Source of the DNA: JAAGZL01 sp050297535
GTDB lineage: Bacteria > Pseudomonadota > Gammaproteobacteria > Chromatiales > Chromatiaceae
Reading direction: 5' to 3'
Length of the DNA stretch: 64,000 nucleotides
Assembly: GCA_050297535.1 (NCBI GenBank)
Contig: JBNKSV010000010.1
Coordinates: forward strand, 1-64,000
The position numbers and the translations under genes were made by a program. This document shows, one piece after another, positions 7,362 through 15,915 of this stretch. Under the pieces are notes generated by a model, which was given only the letters and a program-made list of their open reading frames with translations, was not told where the DNA came from and did no database searches. Position 1 is the stretch's first letter. The number at the start of each line of letters is the position of its first letter.

Positions 7362-10300
7362 CTAATCCAGCGGAATCTTCACCGATAGCTGGACATCATA
7401 GTCTTCGTTAGCGCCATTCTGATCTAACCTATCGAAGACATTTATCCCCTGAACGGAACAGGAGCCCTGCAACAGCGTATTCTTCGGCAACCAACTAACA
7501 TCAAAAGGGATGCTTACGGCCAATTGACCAGTGTGCGACTCAAAATCAGATACCCCGATGCCGTCGTAGGAATAACTGCCGTATATAGATGCTCCGTTTG
7601 GCATAATCATGTTCAGGCCAACTTTAAGTTTGGCACGCAATCCCTCAGTGCCAACGGCCAGGCCGTTCACATCTAATATGTCCGGGGCATCGAAATCCCA
7701 GATGCCCTTAATAGCGATCTGCGGCTTAATCAACAAGCCGTCATCATCCTGATAGGTGTAACTGATCGTGGGACCAAAATCCAAGGTCCCCAAGGAGAAT
7801 GTCTGCTCGCCGATGATAAAGCCGTTGCTATCGGTATATTCTTGTTGGGTCTCTTCAAAATAGCTTAACCCTACCGCCGGACTTAGATTCCATTTGCCAT
7901 AATCGAAGCTGCCCGTGAGATTGCCCTTCAGTTGCCAACGCTCTGTCTTGAAATCATCCCAGTAGGTTCCAAAAGGATTTACCTTGTTATCAGATTTCCC
8001 CCAAAGGCCGCGAACATCCAGAACAACACTATCACTCAGGCGCGTGACCAGATAGGGACCAAGCATCCAACCCTTGCCTTCCGCCTCAACACCAAGGCCT
8101 TCGGACTTCTCGTCTGTCCAATCAAATTGCCCCATGACACCAACCAACAGATCCGGTGAATAACGATAATCGGCACCAGCGTAGACGATGGCGAAATCAC
8201 TCTTCTCATCTACATCCCCACGATCCTCGGAGGAGCGGCTCCAGCGCCCCTTTATCCATATATTGGCTGGAGCATACGGCCTATTATTTTCGACACTCGG
8301 CAACCCGTCATCTGCCGTATTAGGTCCTGCCTGCAGCAAGCTATTATTGCCGTCCAGCTTTGCTTGAAGGTTCAAAAACTGTTGTAGGCTGGTCGAAAAT
8401 GAACCGCTGTTTCTATCATTATCGTTGGAGAAATTAAATTCGACCGGACTAATACCCATAATACCACCGCCCATACCGTCCCCATCCAGAAAACCGGAAA
8501 GCTCCGGCCCATCTGAGGTGATGTTAAGCATGCGTCCACCGATAAAATTCTGAATAGCGCGTTGCGTGACGCTTACTATCACGTCTCTGTTACACCCAGT
8601 ACCGCAACTGACAGTCACTTGAGTGGCGGCGGTGTTGCCATTGGTGGCAGAGTCTTCCGCTACATTCGCAGCCACGTCGATGGTGATATCACCGCTGCCA
8701 CTGGGCGTAATATTTGCGGTGTAGGTGTCACCGCTACCATTGAAGTTTGAAGCCGAACCATTGCCAACCGTTATGTCGCCAATGGAAAAACCAGTAACAC
8801 TCTCACTAAACTGAATTGTAATACCGAACGGATTGGTATTTTCGACACTGGAAGGAGCATTCTGGATCTGGACGCTGGGTGCGGTGGCATCGTAGACAAC
8901 CGTTACCTGAGTGGCGGCGGTGTTGCCATTGGTGGCAGAGTCTTCCGCTACATTCGCCGCCACGTCGATGGTGATGTTGCCTGCACCGCTCGGAGTAATA
9001 TCCGCAGTGTATTCATTCGCACTGACGCTGGTGAAGTTGGACGCGCTGCCGTTGCCCACAGTGATATCACCGACGATAAAACCTGTGACGTCCTCGCTAA
9101 ATTGGAAGGTGACACTGAACGGGTTGTTATTGTTCACGCCGGAAGGGGCATTCTGGATCTGGACGCTGGGTGCGGTGGCATCGTAGGCAACCGTTACCTG
9201 AGTGGCGGCGGTGTTGCCATTGGTGGCAGAGTCTTCCGCTACATTCGCAGCCACGTCGATGGTGATGTTGCCCGCACCGCTCGGAGTAATATCCGCAGTG
9301 TATTCATTCGCACTGACGCTGGTGAAGTTGGACGCGCTGCCGTTGCCCACCGTGATATCACCAACGACAAAACCGGTGACATCCTCGCTAAATTGGAAGG
9401 TGACGCTGAACGGGTTGTTATTGTTGACGCCGGAAGGGGCGTTCTGGATCTGGACGCTGGGGGCCGCTGAATCCACCAGCACGGCTGCAAGCGAACCGAT
9501 CGAGTTTAAGGTGGTATTGAGATTGCTGCCGCCGGAATCCTGCAGCACACCGGTAGTGTTTAGATCAATGGTGCCCGCCAATCCGATACCATCGGAATCA
9601 CTCAAACCGGACTCAACGGTATAGCGAAACACTAAGGCCGCTGAGCCGCTACCGCTTAGATAGTTCGCATATTTAGTGGTGGGCCCGATGGACAGGGTCA
9701 GGCGGGGAGTATTGGTAACAGTGACGTTTTCACTGGTATTGACCGTAAAATCAAGATTATCGCCTTGCAGATATGTGGCATTGGCCGGGACGTTCACGCT
9801 GGTCACCGTAGGGACAACCGGGCTGGCGGTGATCTGGGTGCTGCTGTTTGCTGTACCGTTCACCGTACCGTCATTAGGGGTCAAGGTGAAAGTGGTGACT
9901 GTATTGCTGGACGACAGGTTGGTAGTCGGCGTGAATACCAGCGCCTGAAGGCGGGGCGTCTGCACCGTGTCGGCAGTCGCAGAGGTCAAGGTGTAGTTGC
10001 CTGCCGAACCGGTAAGGCCGGTACCACTCAGAGTGCCGTTGGCGGATGTATAGGTGATGGAGATACTGACTGGATCGCCGTCCGCATCGGTGACGGTCAC
10101 GCCGCTGAACGGGGTAGTGGTTGCATCATCGTCGATGGTAGCGGTGGTGAAGGTACCACCCAACACGGGTGGATTGTTACTCGACCCGCCTGGGGTCATG
10201 GTGGTATTTACAGCACCACTATCTTCGTAGACAAAGTTTTCGAAAATATAATTGCTTCCACTCCTTCTAATCTGGACCCATCCGTAATATGTAGGGTTGA

Positions 10301-11654
10301 CTATTTTTACCCGAAAATAACGGGTCTGCCCATCCGGTATCAAGACGGAAACACCAGCATTATTATTAACCAGTCCGCCACCTGCACCAAAGGCCTCATT
10401 AACGGTTCCTGGATTGGGGTCCCATTGACTAATAACCCCACCTCCATAACCTGCACAGGATATCGCGCCCGCTGGAAAACCGGTTTGAGCATTTACTCCA
10501 TAACAAGACCATTCGGAATTACCGACGTCACCATCGAATTCCAGGTCGAACGATACCGTGGATGCGGTCACCGTTTGATTTATCGCTCGTGATTGTACTG
10601 CAGCTTGGACCATCCCGGCACCGCCCATCAAGGGAATGGCCCACAGGCTATGGGGTAGCGTAGAGCAATAACGAAAACACCCGTTGCCAGCATGGGCGAC
10701 ATCATCATTAGGCAATATTATTGAACGTTCCAGCCTATCTTTGGCCGACACTGGCCAACGGGCCGGTTCCTGCTCTGAGTAAGCGCTGCCGAACAAGTCA
10801 CAGCGACGATATTGCAGAATCTTATCCGATATTGTCTTTTGCCGATCAGCTGGATCTGCCTTGTCCGACAAAATCCCAAGCCCAATAAAACACCCTTCTA
10901 CATCCACTCTCCGCGCCTCTTCCACGCGGCAATACGACCTCAGCCCCAAGCGTTCCAACCCCTCATCCAGGCACCTCCGTATAGACTCCAGACTCCACCG
11001 GGTTGGAGCCACCAATATCCATTCGCTTTGGAAGCGCACATAGGCAGCTGATCCCAGGCCTGGTGTTCGATCTAGCTCTTCCAGATAGAGTTCACATAGG
11101 ATTGAAAATAGGGGGTTCCCCGGCAACAATCCCTGATCCAGGTCGATGTAAGCACCACCTTTCTCAATGGTAGCCATAAGATACTGCCACAACAGCCGGA
11201 GCAGCACCGTTTCGCCTGCGAATCTTTCGCTTAGCTTATGGTAAAGAAGTTGATGGTCGATACGGCGAAAATAGTCGGCCAGATCTCCTTGAAGAACCCA
11301 GCCATTAGGATGGTGATCCAAATAAGCACCGCACCTATCAATGGCGGATACAGCTCTATCCACGGCCGAGGCTAAAGTAACGTCCAAACCGAAACTACGG
11401 CCCAGTACTACGGCCATGGCGTAGAGGACGAATTGATCTTCCTGATGCCAGCAATAACGCTCGCCGTCCGCTCCAGGCTCTACCCTGACAGGGTGAAAGC
11501 AGTATTCTCCTGATAGCAGTCTCTGCCTTATAGCCTTCCGGGTGCGCCACCACTCAGACAAAGATAATTCGCCATCCTCTGCCAGCCACCTACAAGTGGT
11601 TTCCAATACCTCCTCAGAAACCAGCTTTTGTAGTAGTTGTTGCTCTCCCTTCAT
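7362..11654 (-). CDS. Giant autotransporter with degenerate reverse-transcriptase-like N-terminal domain
   Basis: About 1430 aa from the ATG at 11654, chosen because GGA lies just upstream and the longer reading overlaps the preceding gene. Order: (1) residues about 1-300 resemble a group-II-intron/retron-type RT palm: GDLADYF keeps the first Asp (about 124) and QGLLPGNPLF (174-183) matches the next palm block, but the YxDD box reads YVRFQSEWILV, so both catalytic Asp are lost; (2) a hydrophobic LWAIPLMGGAGMVQA stretch (about 336-351) like a signal peptide with a VQA-A site; (3) beta-rich passenger with a cadherin-like segment, a related Ig-like segment, and three tandem Ig-like (Big_12-type) repeats (about 722-1012); (4) a C-terminal 300-aa autotransporter barrel ending VKIPLD rather than in an aromatic residue. 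Family parts are fairly clear; whether the head and the exported part make one protein is not. An internal non-ATG start before the signal-like stretch, or a fusion by mutation, are alternatives. Confidence 0.75.
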   Translation of the reverse strand: MKGEQQLLQKLVSEEVLETTCRWLAEDGELSLSEWWRTRKAIRQRLLSGEYCFHPVRVEPGADGERYCWHQEDQFVLYAMAVVLGRSFGLDVTLASAVDRAVSAIDRCGAYLDHHPNGWVLQGDLADYFRRIDHQLLYHKLSERFAGETVLLRLLWQYLMATIEKGGAYIDLDQGLLPGNPLFSILCELYLEELDRTPGLGSAAYVRFQSEWILVAPTRWSLESIRRCLDEGLERLGLRSYCRVEEARRVDVEGCFIGLGILSDKADPADRQKTISDKILQYRRCDLFGSAYSEQEPARWPVSAKDRLERSIILPNDDVAHAGNGCFRYCSTLPHSLWAIPLMGGAGMVQAAVQSRAINQTVTASTVSFDLEFDGDVGNSEWSCYGVNAQTGFPAGAISCAGYGGGVISQWDPNPGTVNEAFGAGGGLVNNNAGVSVLIPDGQTRYFRVKIVNPTYYGWVQIRRSGSNYIFENFVYEDSGAVNTTMTPGGSSNNPPVLGGTFTTATIDDDATTTPFSGVTVTDADGDPVSISITYTSANGTLSGTGLTGSAGNYTLTSATADTVQTPRLQALVFTPTTNLSSSNTVTTFTLTPNDGTVNGTANSSTQITASPVVPTVTSVNVPANATYLQGDNLDFTVNTSENVTVTNTPRLTLSIGPTTKYANYLSGSGSAALVFRYTVESGLSDSDGIGLAGTIDLNTTGVLQDSGGSNLNTTLNSIGSLAAVLVDSAAPSVQIQNAPSGVNNNNPFSVTFQFSEDVTGFVVGDITVGNGSASNFTSVSANEYTADITPSGAGNITIDVAANVAEDSATNGNTAATQVTVAYDATAPSVQIQNAPSGVNNNNPFSVTFQFSEDVTGFIVGDITVGNGSASNFTSVSANEYTADITPSGAGNITIDVAANVAEDSATNGNTAATQVTVVYDATAPSVQIQNAPSSVENTNPFGITIQFSESVTGFSIGDITVGNGSASNFNGSGDTYTANITPSGSGDITIDVAANVAEDSATNGNTAATQVTVSCGTGCNRDVIVSVTQRAIQNFIGGRMLNITSDGPELSGFLDGDGMGGGIMGISPVEFNFSNDNDRNSGSFSTSLQQFLNLQAKLDGNNSLLQAGPNTADDGLPSVENNRPYAPANIWIKGRWSRSSEDRGDVDEKSDFAIVYAGADYRYSPDLLVGVMGQFDWTDEKSEGLGVEAEGKGWMLGPYLVTRLSDSVVLDVRGLWGKSDNKVNPFGTYWDDFKTERWQLKGNLTGSFDYGKWNLSPAVGLSYFEETQQEYTDSNGFIIGEQTFSLGTLDFGPTISYTYQDDDGLLIKPQIAIKGIWDFDAPDILDVNGLAVGTEGLRAKLKVGLNMIMPNGASIYGSYSYDGIGVSDFESHTGQLAVSIPFDVSWLPKNTLLQGSCSVQGINVFDRLDQNGANEDYDVQLSVKIPLD
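8621..9490 (-). repeat. Three tandem 288-291-bp repeats coding Ig-like domains
   Basis: Units begin at 8621, 8909 and 9200 on the plus strand (periods 288 and 291 bp, i.e. 96 and 97 codons). The units at 8909 and 9200 are nearly identical over their whole length; the one at 8621 is similar at its start but diverged through its second half. In protein they carry APSVQIQNAPSGVNN, then FQFSEDVTGF and a DITVGNGSASNF strand. Recent duplication or gene conversion is the simplest reading; recombination could change copy number. Confidence 0.9.
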
Positions 11655-11721
11655 AGTAATTCCATATTCTATGGTTATAGTATTGATGGCGTTCTGGTTA
11701 GCGATCCGCAACCACTCTACT

Positions 11722-14520
11722 CTATACACCATCGACTGTATTCTGCCGACCATGAACCCGATATAGTTCAGGATCCACGGCAGCTATGGCCTTTTTACTA
11801 TCCAGCAACCGCCCAATAAATTTACTGACGATTTCCATGGTTTCTTGTTTGTTCGCCAGTATATCACGGTATTGCAAATAGAGTACCTCCATATGTTGAT
11901 GCTCACTGATAAAGCTCTTGATACGTTTTAGCTGGGTGACATAACTGTCGGCTAATTGCGCTATATCAACCGGCTGTCTTCCATCCCTCTTCAGCATTTT
12001 CTGCTGAGACAGCAGCACCTCTTCCATATCTCTCTGCATAAAGATTATCCGGTAGTGATTTCCAGCAGGTAGCCCCGGCAACAGTTGCGCGATCACTTTC
12101 ACCGCCTTCCCCCTGGCCTGCTCTATCCAGCCATCGGCATGATCCCGGAGCAGTCCCTTGACCGGTTCAAATTCAAAATAGCCATTGCGATTATTCTCAT
12201 CGGCTTTGCGGACTCCATCTACCAGCAGCTCCATCCCGCCCCAGCCAAGCATCTGCATCATCATGGAGGTACCAGATCGTGGCAACCCTGAGACAACGGT
12301 TATCAAATCACTTTGATCTGTACTTGTCTTGATACGGGATTCCAGCTGAGATGTTGATAACCCCGCCTCCATCACCAAGCTCGCCTCTAGCCCGCGTCCA
12401 CGAATTGAATTGGCGGTATCATCCATAACGATCCGTTCATCGGCTATGCGCCGGTGGTTAAGCGCATCGGCCGGGCGATTTAGATAGCATTGATACAGAT
12501 TAGCTAATTGCTTGTGGGCGGCCCTCATGCCTGGCGCCTGCCTAACCGCATTGAGGTACGACCGCTCCGCCCCCTCAAAATCGCCCAGACGAAAGCGCGC
12601 CATACCATGATGATAATGGGCCTGCGGATTGTGAAATAACAAACCAAGAGAACAGGCCGCCGTCTCTGAGGCATCTCTGAAGCGGCGCATTCGAAGATAA
12701 ATCATGGCCAAGCCATGATAGGCGTGGGCACTATCCGGGTCGATTTTCAGCATCTTGAAAAAGGCCGTTTCTGCGTCCTGATAACGCTCCATTTTCAGAT
12801 AGGCATGCCCTAATTGCAGGTACAGATCTGGCCGTTGCGGCATGGCCTGTTCCGCTCGTTGTAGATGAATTAGCGCTTGCTCAGGTTTCTCTTCCGCCAA
12901 CAGCAATGTTCCCTGCAGCAGATCCAGAGCCGGGCGATTTTGATGCCGCAAATCATCCAGCGTTATAGAGGCCATCTCCGGCGGCAGGGATTCGTCTCTC
13001 TCAATAGCCTTTCGGATTATTTGCTGCTGCCGCTCCATCTCATTTCGTTCCCAATTGGAGATGGTGACATCGGTGATGCGCCGGGCCTCTTCCATATTGC
13101 CCAATATCTGCTGACAGTTGGCCAGCCGCACTCCGAATCTTATCTCATCCGGTGACTCGTCAAACAGTTCTTGCAGCAGAGACAGGGCCTGGTCATAGGC
13201 CTGTTTATGCAGATAGACTCGCGCCAGATAGTATTTGGTCTCACGCTGACAGGAGGCAATGGCCTGACTCGCGTTTTTATCGGGCGGATCAATATAGCCC
13301 AGGGCGATAAGCTGCTCCATCGCCGCCTGCTCGGCCCAGGGGTCGCTCTGTTGCGATGGATCGGGCATACCGCACACCCCATCCTCCACCAACTCCCAGC
13401 TATCAATTCTGTCTGGAATCCCCTTCACCACCAACGCATCTAGCAATGGTTTGCCATCCATATCCCTTGCGGTGGGCAAACCAAACAGGGTTAATATGGT
13501 GGGGGTGATATCGAGCAGCGAAGCACCATAAATAAGTTTATCCCTTTTGATTCCAGGACCACTCATGGTGATCACGCCGTAGGAACGGTGCTCCTCGGCG
13601 GGACCCGCCGGTTCCCTGGGCAGGGCTAGGGGACGCAGGTGGTCTGGGTGAAATCCGTGATCGGAACAGAGGATAATGGTGGTCTCTGGACCAGCCAGTT
13701 CCAACAGCCGATGTAGCATCATATCGTGCAACCGGTACCCCCCTTCCACCACCCCTTGGTAATTCCGGTACAGTTCCGGGTTGATACCATCTCGATAGGG
13801 AGGATGAAAGCGCATGAAACCGTGGCAGTAGTGGTCTATAGCGTCGTAATAGACCGCCATAAAGTCCCACTCTTCATGTTCCATCACCCAGGTGGCGGCG
13901 GCATGGACCGTGGCACACTCTGCGGTTATCTTCGCTACTGTGGAAATACGCGGATCTTTTGCCTGGTCAATATGTTCAGCATTGGGGATAAAAGGTTGTA
14001 TGTGGCTGCCGGTCAGCTCCTGAGGATGGATACGCAACTCTTCCAGTATCGGTGCCAGACGCTCAGGCCGTACCGATCCAGCAGGCATGGGTGTCGGATT
14101 ATCGACCGGCCCACTCATGTGGTGGTAGAAGTTGGATATACTCACGCCATTCAACCGTTCCGCCGGATGACTAGGCCACCAGCCGATCACATGGGTCTTT
14201 AAACCCTGTTGCATCAGGATGTTCCAGACAGCCTTCACCTTGCGTGAGGAGGAAAGCACCGGCTGCACCCCTGATCCATCTGCTCGGGGCTGGGTGAATC
14301 CGAGCACTCCGTGTTTGTCGGCGGTCTTGCCGGTACTGATTGATGTCCACATGATAGGGGAGAGAGGAGGATCAAGAGAGGCCAGATTACCGCTGGCCCC
14401 AGATTCCACCAAGCCCTTCAACACCGGCATCTTACCAGCCTCCATCAAGGGGTGGATCACCTTCCAGTCGGCAGCGTCCCAACCGATCAGCAATACCTTT
14501 TTAGCTGGAGCATCACCCAT
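11722..14520 (-). CDS. Alkaline phosphatase/phosphodiesterase-like, TPR and sulfotransferase fusion
   Basis: 932 aa from the ATG at 14520, which overlaps the preceding small gene by 8 bases (ATGGGTGA), a sign of translational coupling; a longer reading to 14664 would run deep into that gene. Residues about 8-380 are a type I phosphodiesterase/nucleotide pyrophosphatase fold of the alkaline phosphatase superfamily: LLIGWDAADWK metal site, PPLSPIMWTSISTGK nucleophile region with Ser/Thr, and CSDHGFHPDH metal site. About 430-700 is helical with TPR-like units (for example LYLQLGHAYLKMERYQDAE). About 735-920 is a PAPS-type sulfotransferase, with the phosphosulfate loop SGLPRSGTSMM near 742-752. 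No signal peptide is seen, so it should be cytosolic. A substrate cannot be named; a sulfated surface glycan or protein in this cluster is an inference. Confidence 0.85.
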   Translation of the reverse strand: MGDAPAKKVLLIGWDAADWKVIHPLMEAGKMPVLKGLVESGASGNLASLDPPLSPIMWTSISTGKTADKHGVLGFTQPRADGSGVQPVLSSSRKVKAVWNILMQQGLKTHVIGWWPSHPAERLNGVSISNFYHHMSGPVDNPTPMPAGSVRPERLAPILEELRIHPQELTGSHIQPFIPNAEHIDQAKDPRISTVAKITAECATVHAAATWVMEHEEWDFMAVYYDAIDHYCHGFMRFHPPYRDGINPELYRNYQGVVEGGYRLHDMMLHRLLELAGPETTIILCSDHGFHPDHLRPLALPREPAGPAEEHRSYGVITMSGPGIKRDKLIYGASLLDITPTILTLFGLPTARDMDGKPLLDALVVKGIPDRIDSWELVEDGVCGMPDPSQQSDPWAEQAAMEQLIALGYIDPPDKNASQAIASCQRETKYYLARVYLHKQAYDQALSLLQELFDESPDEIRFGVRLANCQQILGNMEEARRITDVTISNWERNEMERQQQIIRKAIERDESLPPEMASITLDDLRHQNRPALDLLQGTLLLAEEKPEQALIHLQRAEQAMPQRPDLYLQLGHAYLKMERYQDAETAFFKMLKIDPDSAHAYHGLAMIYLRMRRFRDASETAACSLGLLFHNPQAHYHHGMARFRLGDFEGAERSYLNAVRQAPGMRAAHKQLANLYQCYLNRPADALNHRRIADERIVMDDTANSIRGRGLEASLVMEAGLSTSQLESRIKTSTDQSDLITVVSGLPRSGTSMMMQMLGWGGMELLVDGVRKADENNRNGYFEFEPVKGLLRDHADGWIEQARGKAVKVIAQLLPGLPAGNHYRIIFMQRDMEEVLLSQQKMLKRDGRQPVDIAQLADSYVTQLKRIKSFISEHQHMEVLYLQYRDILANKQETMEIVSKFIGRLLDSKKAIAAVDPELYRVHGRQNTVDGV

Positions 14521-14746
14521 TCCGGTTCTCGAATTTCCCAGATTCACGCGTTGCATCCCAGGGTCCGGCATTTCCTGATAGCTCCGCCGCCAGCTTCTTG
14601 CGCCAATCTTTTCCCTCCACCTGCTCGCGCTTCTCCCGCCAGGCCAACAACCCATCTGCGCCATAGGCCAACAATCCCAGCATTCCCTCTGCGGGGATTT
14701 CGAATGGCTCTTCTAGCGAGAGATGGTTTTGCCCTTTACTCTTCAT
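14513..14746 (-). CDS. Small protein coupled to the phosphodiesterase/sulfotransferase gene
   Basis: 77 aa, unrecognised. Its stop codon overlaps the next start by 8 bases, the main evidence that it is real. The sequence has an IPAEGMLGLLAYGADGLLAWREKRE core (no more than one weak hydrophobic stretch) followed by a charged helix, and no signal peptide. The region upstream of its ATG holds a 17-bp inverted repeat (14760-14827) instead of an obvious SD beyond TAGG. Role unknown; an adaptor or leader for the downstream large enzyme is possible. Confidence 0.6.
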   Translation of the reverse strand: MKSKGQNHLSLEEPFEIPAEGMLGLLAYGADGLLAWREKREQVEGKDWRKKLAAELSGNAGPWDATRESGKFENRNG

Positions 14747-14759
14747 AACCTAGCAATGA

Positions 14760-14827
14760 GGGACGGAGTCAAACCATTTAATAAAAACTATTAAACATCC
14801 AATCTTTAGTTGGTTTGATTCCGTCCC
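14760..14827. repeat. 17-bp inverted repeat element (68 bp)
   Basis: Left arm 14760-14776 (GGGACGGAGTCAAACCA) pairs with right arm 14811-14827 (TGGTTTGATTCCGTCCC) with one G-T step; the 34-bp centre is AT-rich. It separates the collar-protein operon from the small gene at 14513-14746. It may serve as a terminator stem for the operon, but it lacks a T-run, and its GGGACGGA ends look like those of REP/MITE-type elements. Confidence 0.75.
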
Positions 14828-14837
14828 ATGTGCACAG

Positions 14838-15368
14838 CTAATTCCTTGGCGGAAAGACGCCATCCCAACAGATACAGAAGTTCACAGCGGTGTAGGGCTG
14901 CCGGTTTTCGTGGGGCTGCGACCTTCCGGCACCCACCAGGATTTCCTCCGCCATCTCGACAAGCTGAGATGTATCTGGGTCCTCCTTATAGAACCTTCCT
15001 TTCTTGTCCTTTGCTATGAAGGCCCCGTCGGGATTGCTTTGGGTACCATCTTCCTGATCGCAGATCACCTCATGGTTATGGTTGGGCAAATAGGCTAGAT
15101 CTGCTAGCGTCACATCAGACCAACCTCCAGGTTCTCCCAGCCGGTGGTTAATCAACCCAGTCCCCTGCCCTGCTCCCAAGGGAGTGCGGCCATTAAGATG
15201 GGGAATACCAAAATACACCCTGCCATCCCCGCCGTAGGTTATGGAAAGAATGGCATAGAGGGCTGTGTATTCAGCTATCTGTTCCAGCTGACCATCACAG
15301 GGCAGCCAGCCAAATGGGGTGAATGTATAGGGCAGCATGCGTATTTCGCCTATATATGGATCTGACAT
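14838..15368 (-). CDS. Tail-collar domain protein (MdpB-like), copy 3
   Basis: 176 aa from the ATG at 15368, which follows a good AAGGAG SD; an upstream ATG at 15401 lies in the preceding gene and is less likely. It starts with the family signature IGEIRMLPYTFTPFGWLPCDGQL and has GIPHLNGRTPLGAG, both typical of the phage tail collar fold as found in bacterial microcystin-dependent-protein-type proteins, and ends with the shared NFCICWDGVFPPRN. It is the most diverged of the three paralogues, with an insertion around residues 110-150. Known: these domains form trimeric, often His-rich metal-binding collar structures in phage fibres. Here no other phage genes are near. Confidence 0.85.
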   Translation of the reverse strand: MSDPYIGEIRMLPYTFTPFGWLPCDGQLEQIAEYTALYAILSITYGGDGRVYFGIPHLNGRTPLGAGQGTGLINHRLGEPGGWSDVTLADLAYLPNHNHEVICDQEDGTQSNPDGAFIAKDKKGRFYKEDPDTSQLVEMAEEILVGAGRSQPHENRQPYTAVNFCICWDGVFPPRN

Positions 15369-15378
15369 GATTTGCTCC

Positions 15379-15906
15379 TTAATTGCGTGATGGGTATACA
15401 CCCAACAGGGCTATGATGTAATTGAGCGCCATATAGGGGGCCATGTTCGGATGGGGTTGACTGCCACCCACCTCAGACACCGCGGTTTGCATCATTGCCT
15501 GAGGACTCGTCGATACCTCCACATATGGGGTCTCCCCTAGTCCGCTATCTGATGCCAGCACTTTCTGGCTCGGATCGGTACTATCAACAAGATTTGATGA
15601 TCCCCACATTGGATGGGAATGCGGCGGCATATCCTCCTCCGCACAGGCAACCTCCTCAACCCCCATGCGCTCTCCTATTATCCAGTTACTCAATCCTGGG
15701 CCCATGCCTAATCCAACAGGGATACGCCCGCGCAGATCAGGCAGAGCAAATGTATTAACTCCATCACCGCCAAATGCATTGCCGAGCAGAGAGAAAAGGC
15801 TCTCATTACCGACAACGGTCAGGATCGTACCGTTACAAAAGGCCCAGCCCTTTGGGGCGAAGGTGCCGGCGAATATAGTAATTTGTCCGATATAAGGTTC
15901 GGCCAT
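15379..15906 (-). CDS. Tail-collar domain protein (MdpB-like), copy 2
   Basis: 175 aa with the signature YIGQITIFAGTFAPKGWAFC at residues 4-23, FALPDLRGRIPVGLG (about 61-75), an HSHP motif (about 103-106) and the common ending NYIIALLGVYPSRN. The SD is AGGAGG, six bases before the ATG. It lies 9 bases after the preceding collar gene and 10 before the next, so all three are one transcript. No signal peptide is visible, so export, if any, must use another route. Function of MdpB-like proteins is not established. Confidence 0.9.
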   Translation of the reverse strand: MAEPYIGQITIFAGTFAPKGWAFCNGTILTVVGNESLFSLLGNAFGGDGVNTFALPDLRGRIPVGLGMGPGLSNWIIGERMGVEEVACAEEDMPPHSHPMWGSSNLVDSTDPSQKVLASDSGLGETPYVEVSTSPQAMMQTAVSEVGGSQPHPNMAPYMALNYIIALLGVYPSRN

Positions 15907-15915
15907 GATTGCCTC

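Noticed and set aside
8621..9490. CRISPR array
   Set aside because: The repeat units are about 290 bp, in frame and coding; there are no short repeats with unique spacers in the window.
7362..11654. Diversity-generating retroelement
   Set aside because: An RT-like domain plus repeats and a surface protein invites this, but the RT active site is lost and the near-identical repeats do not differ specifically at template adenines; no separate template repeat was noticed.
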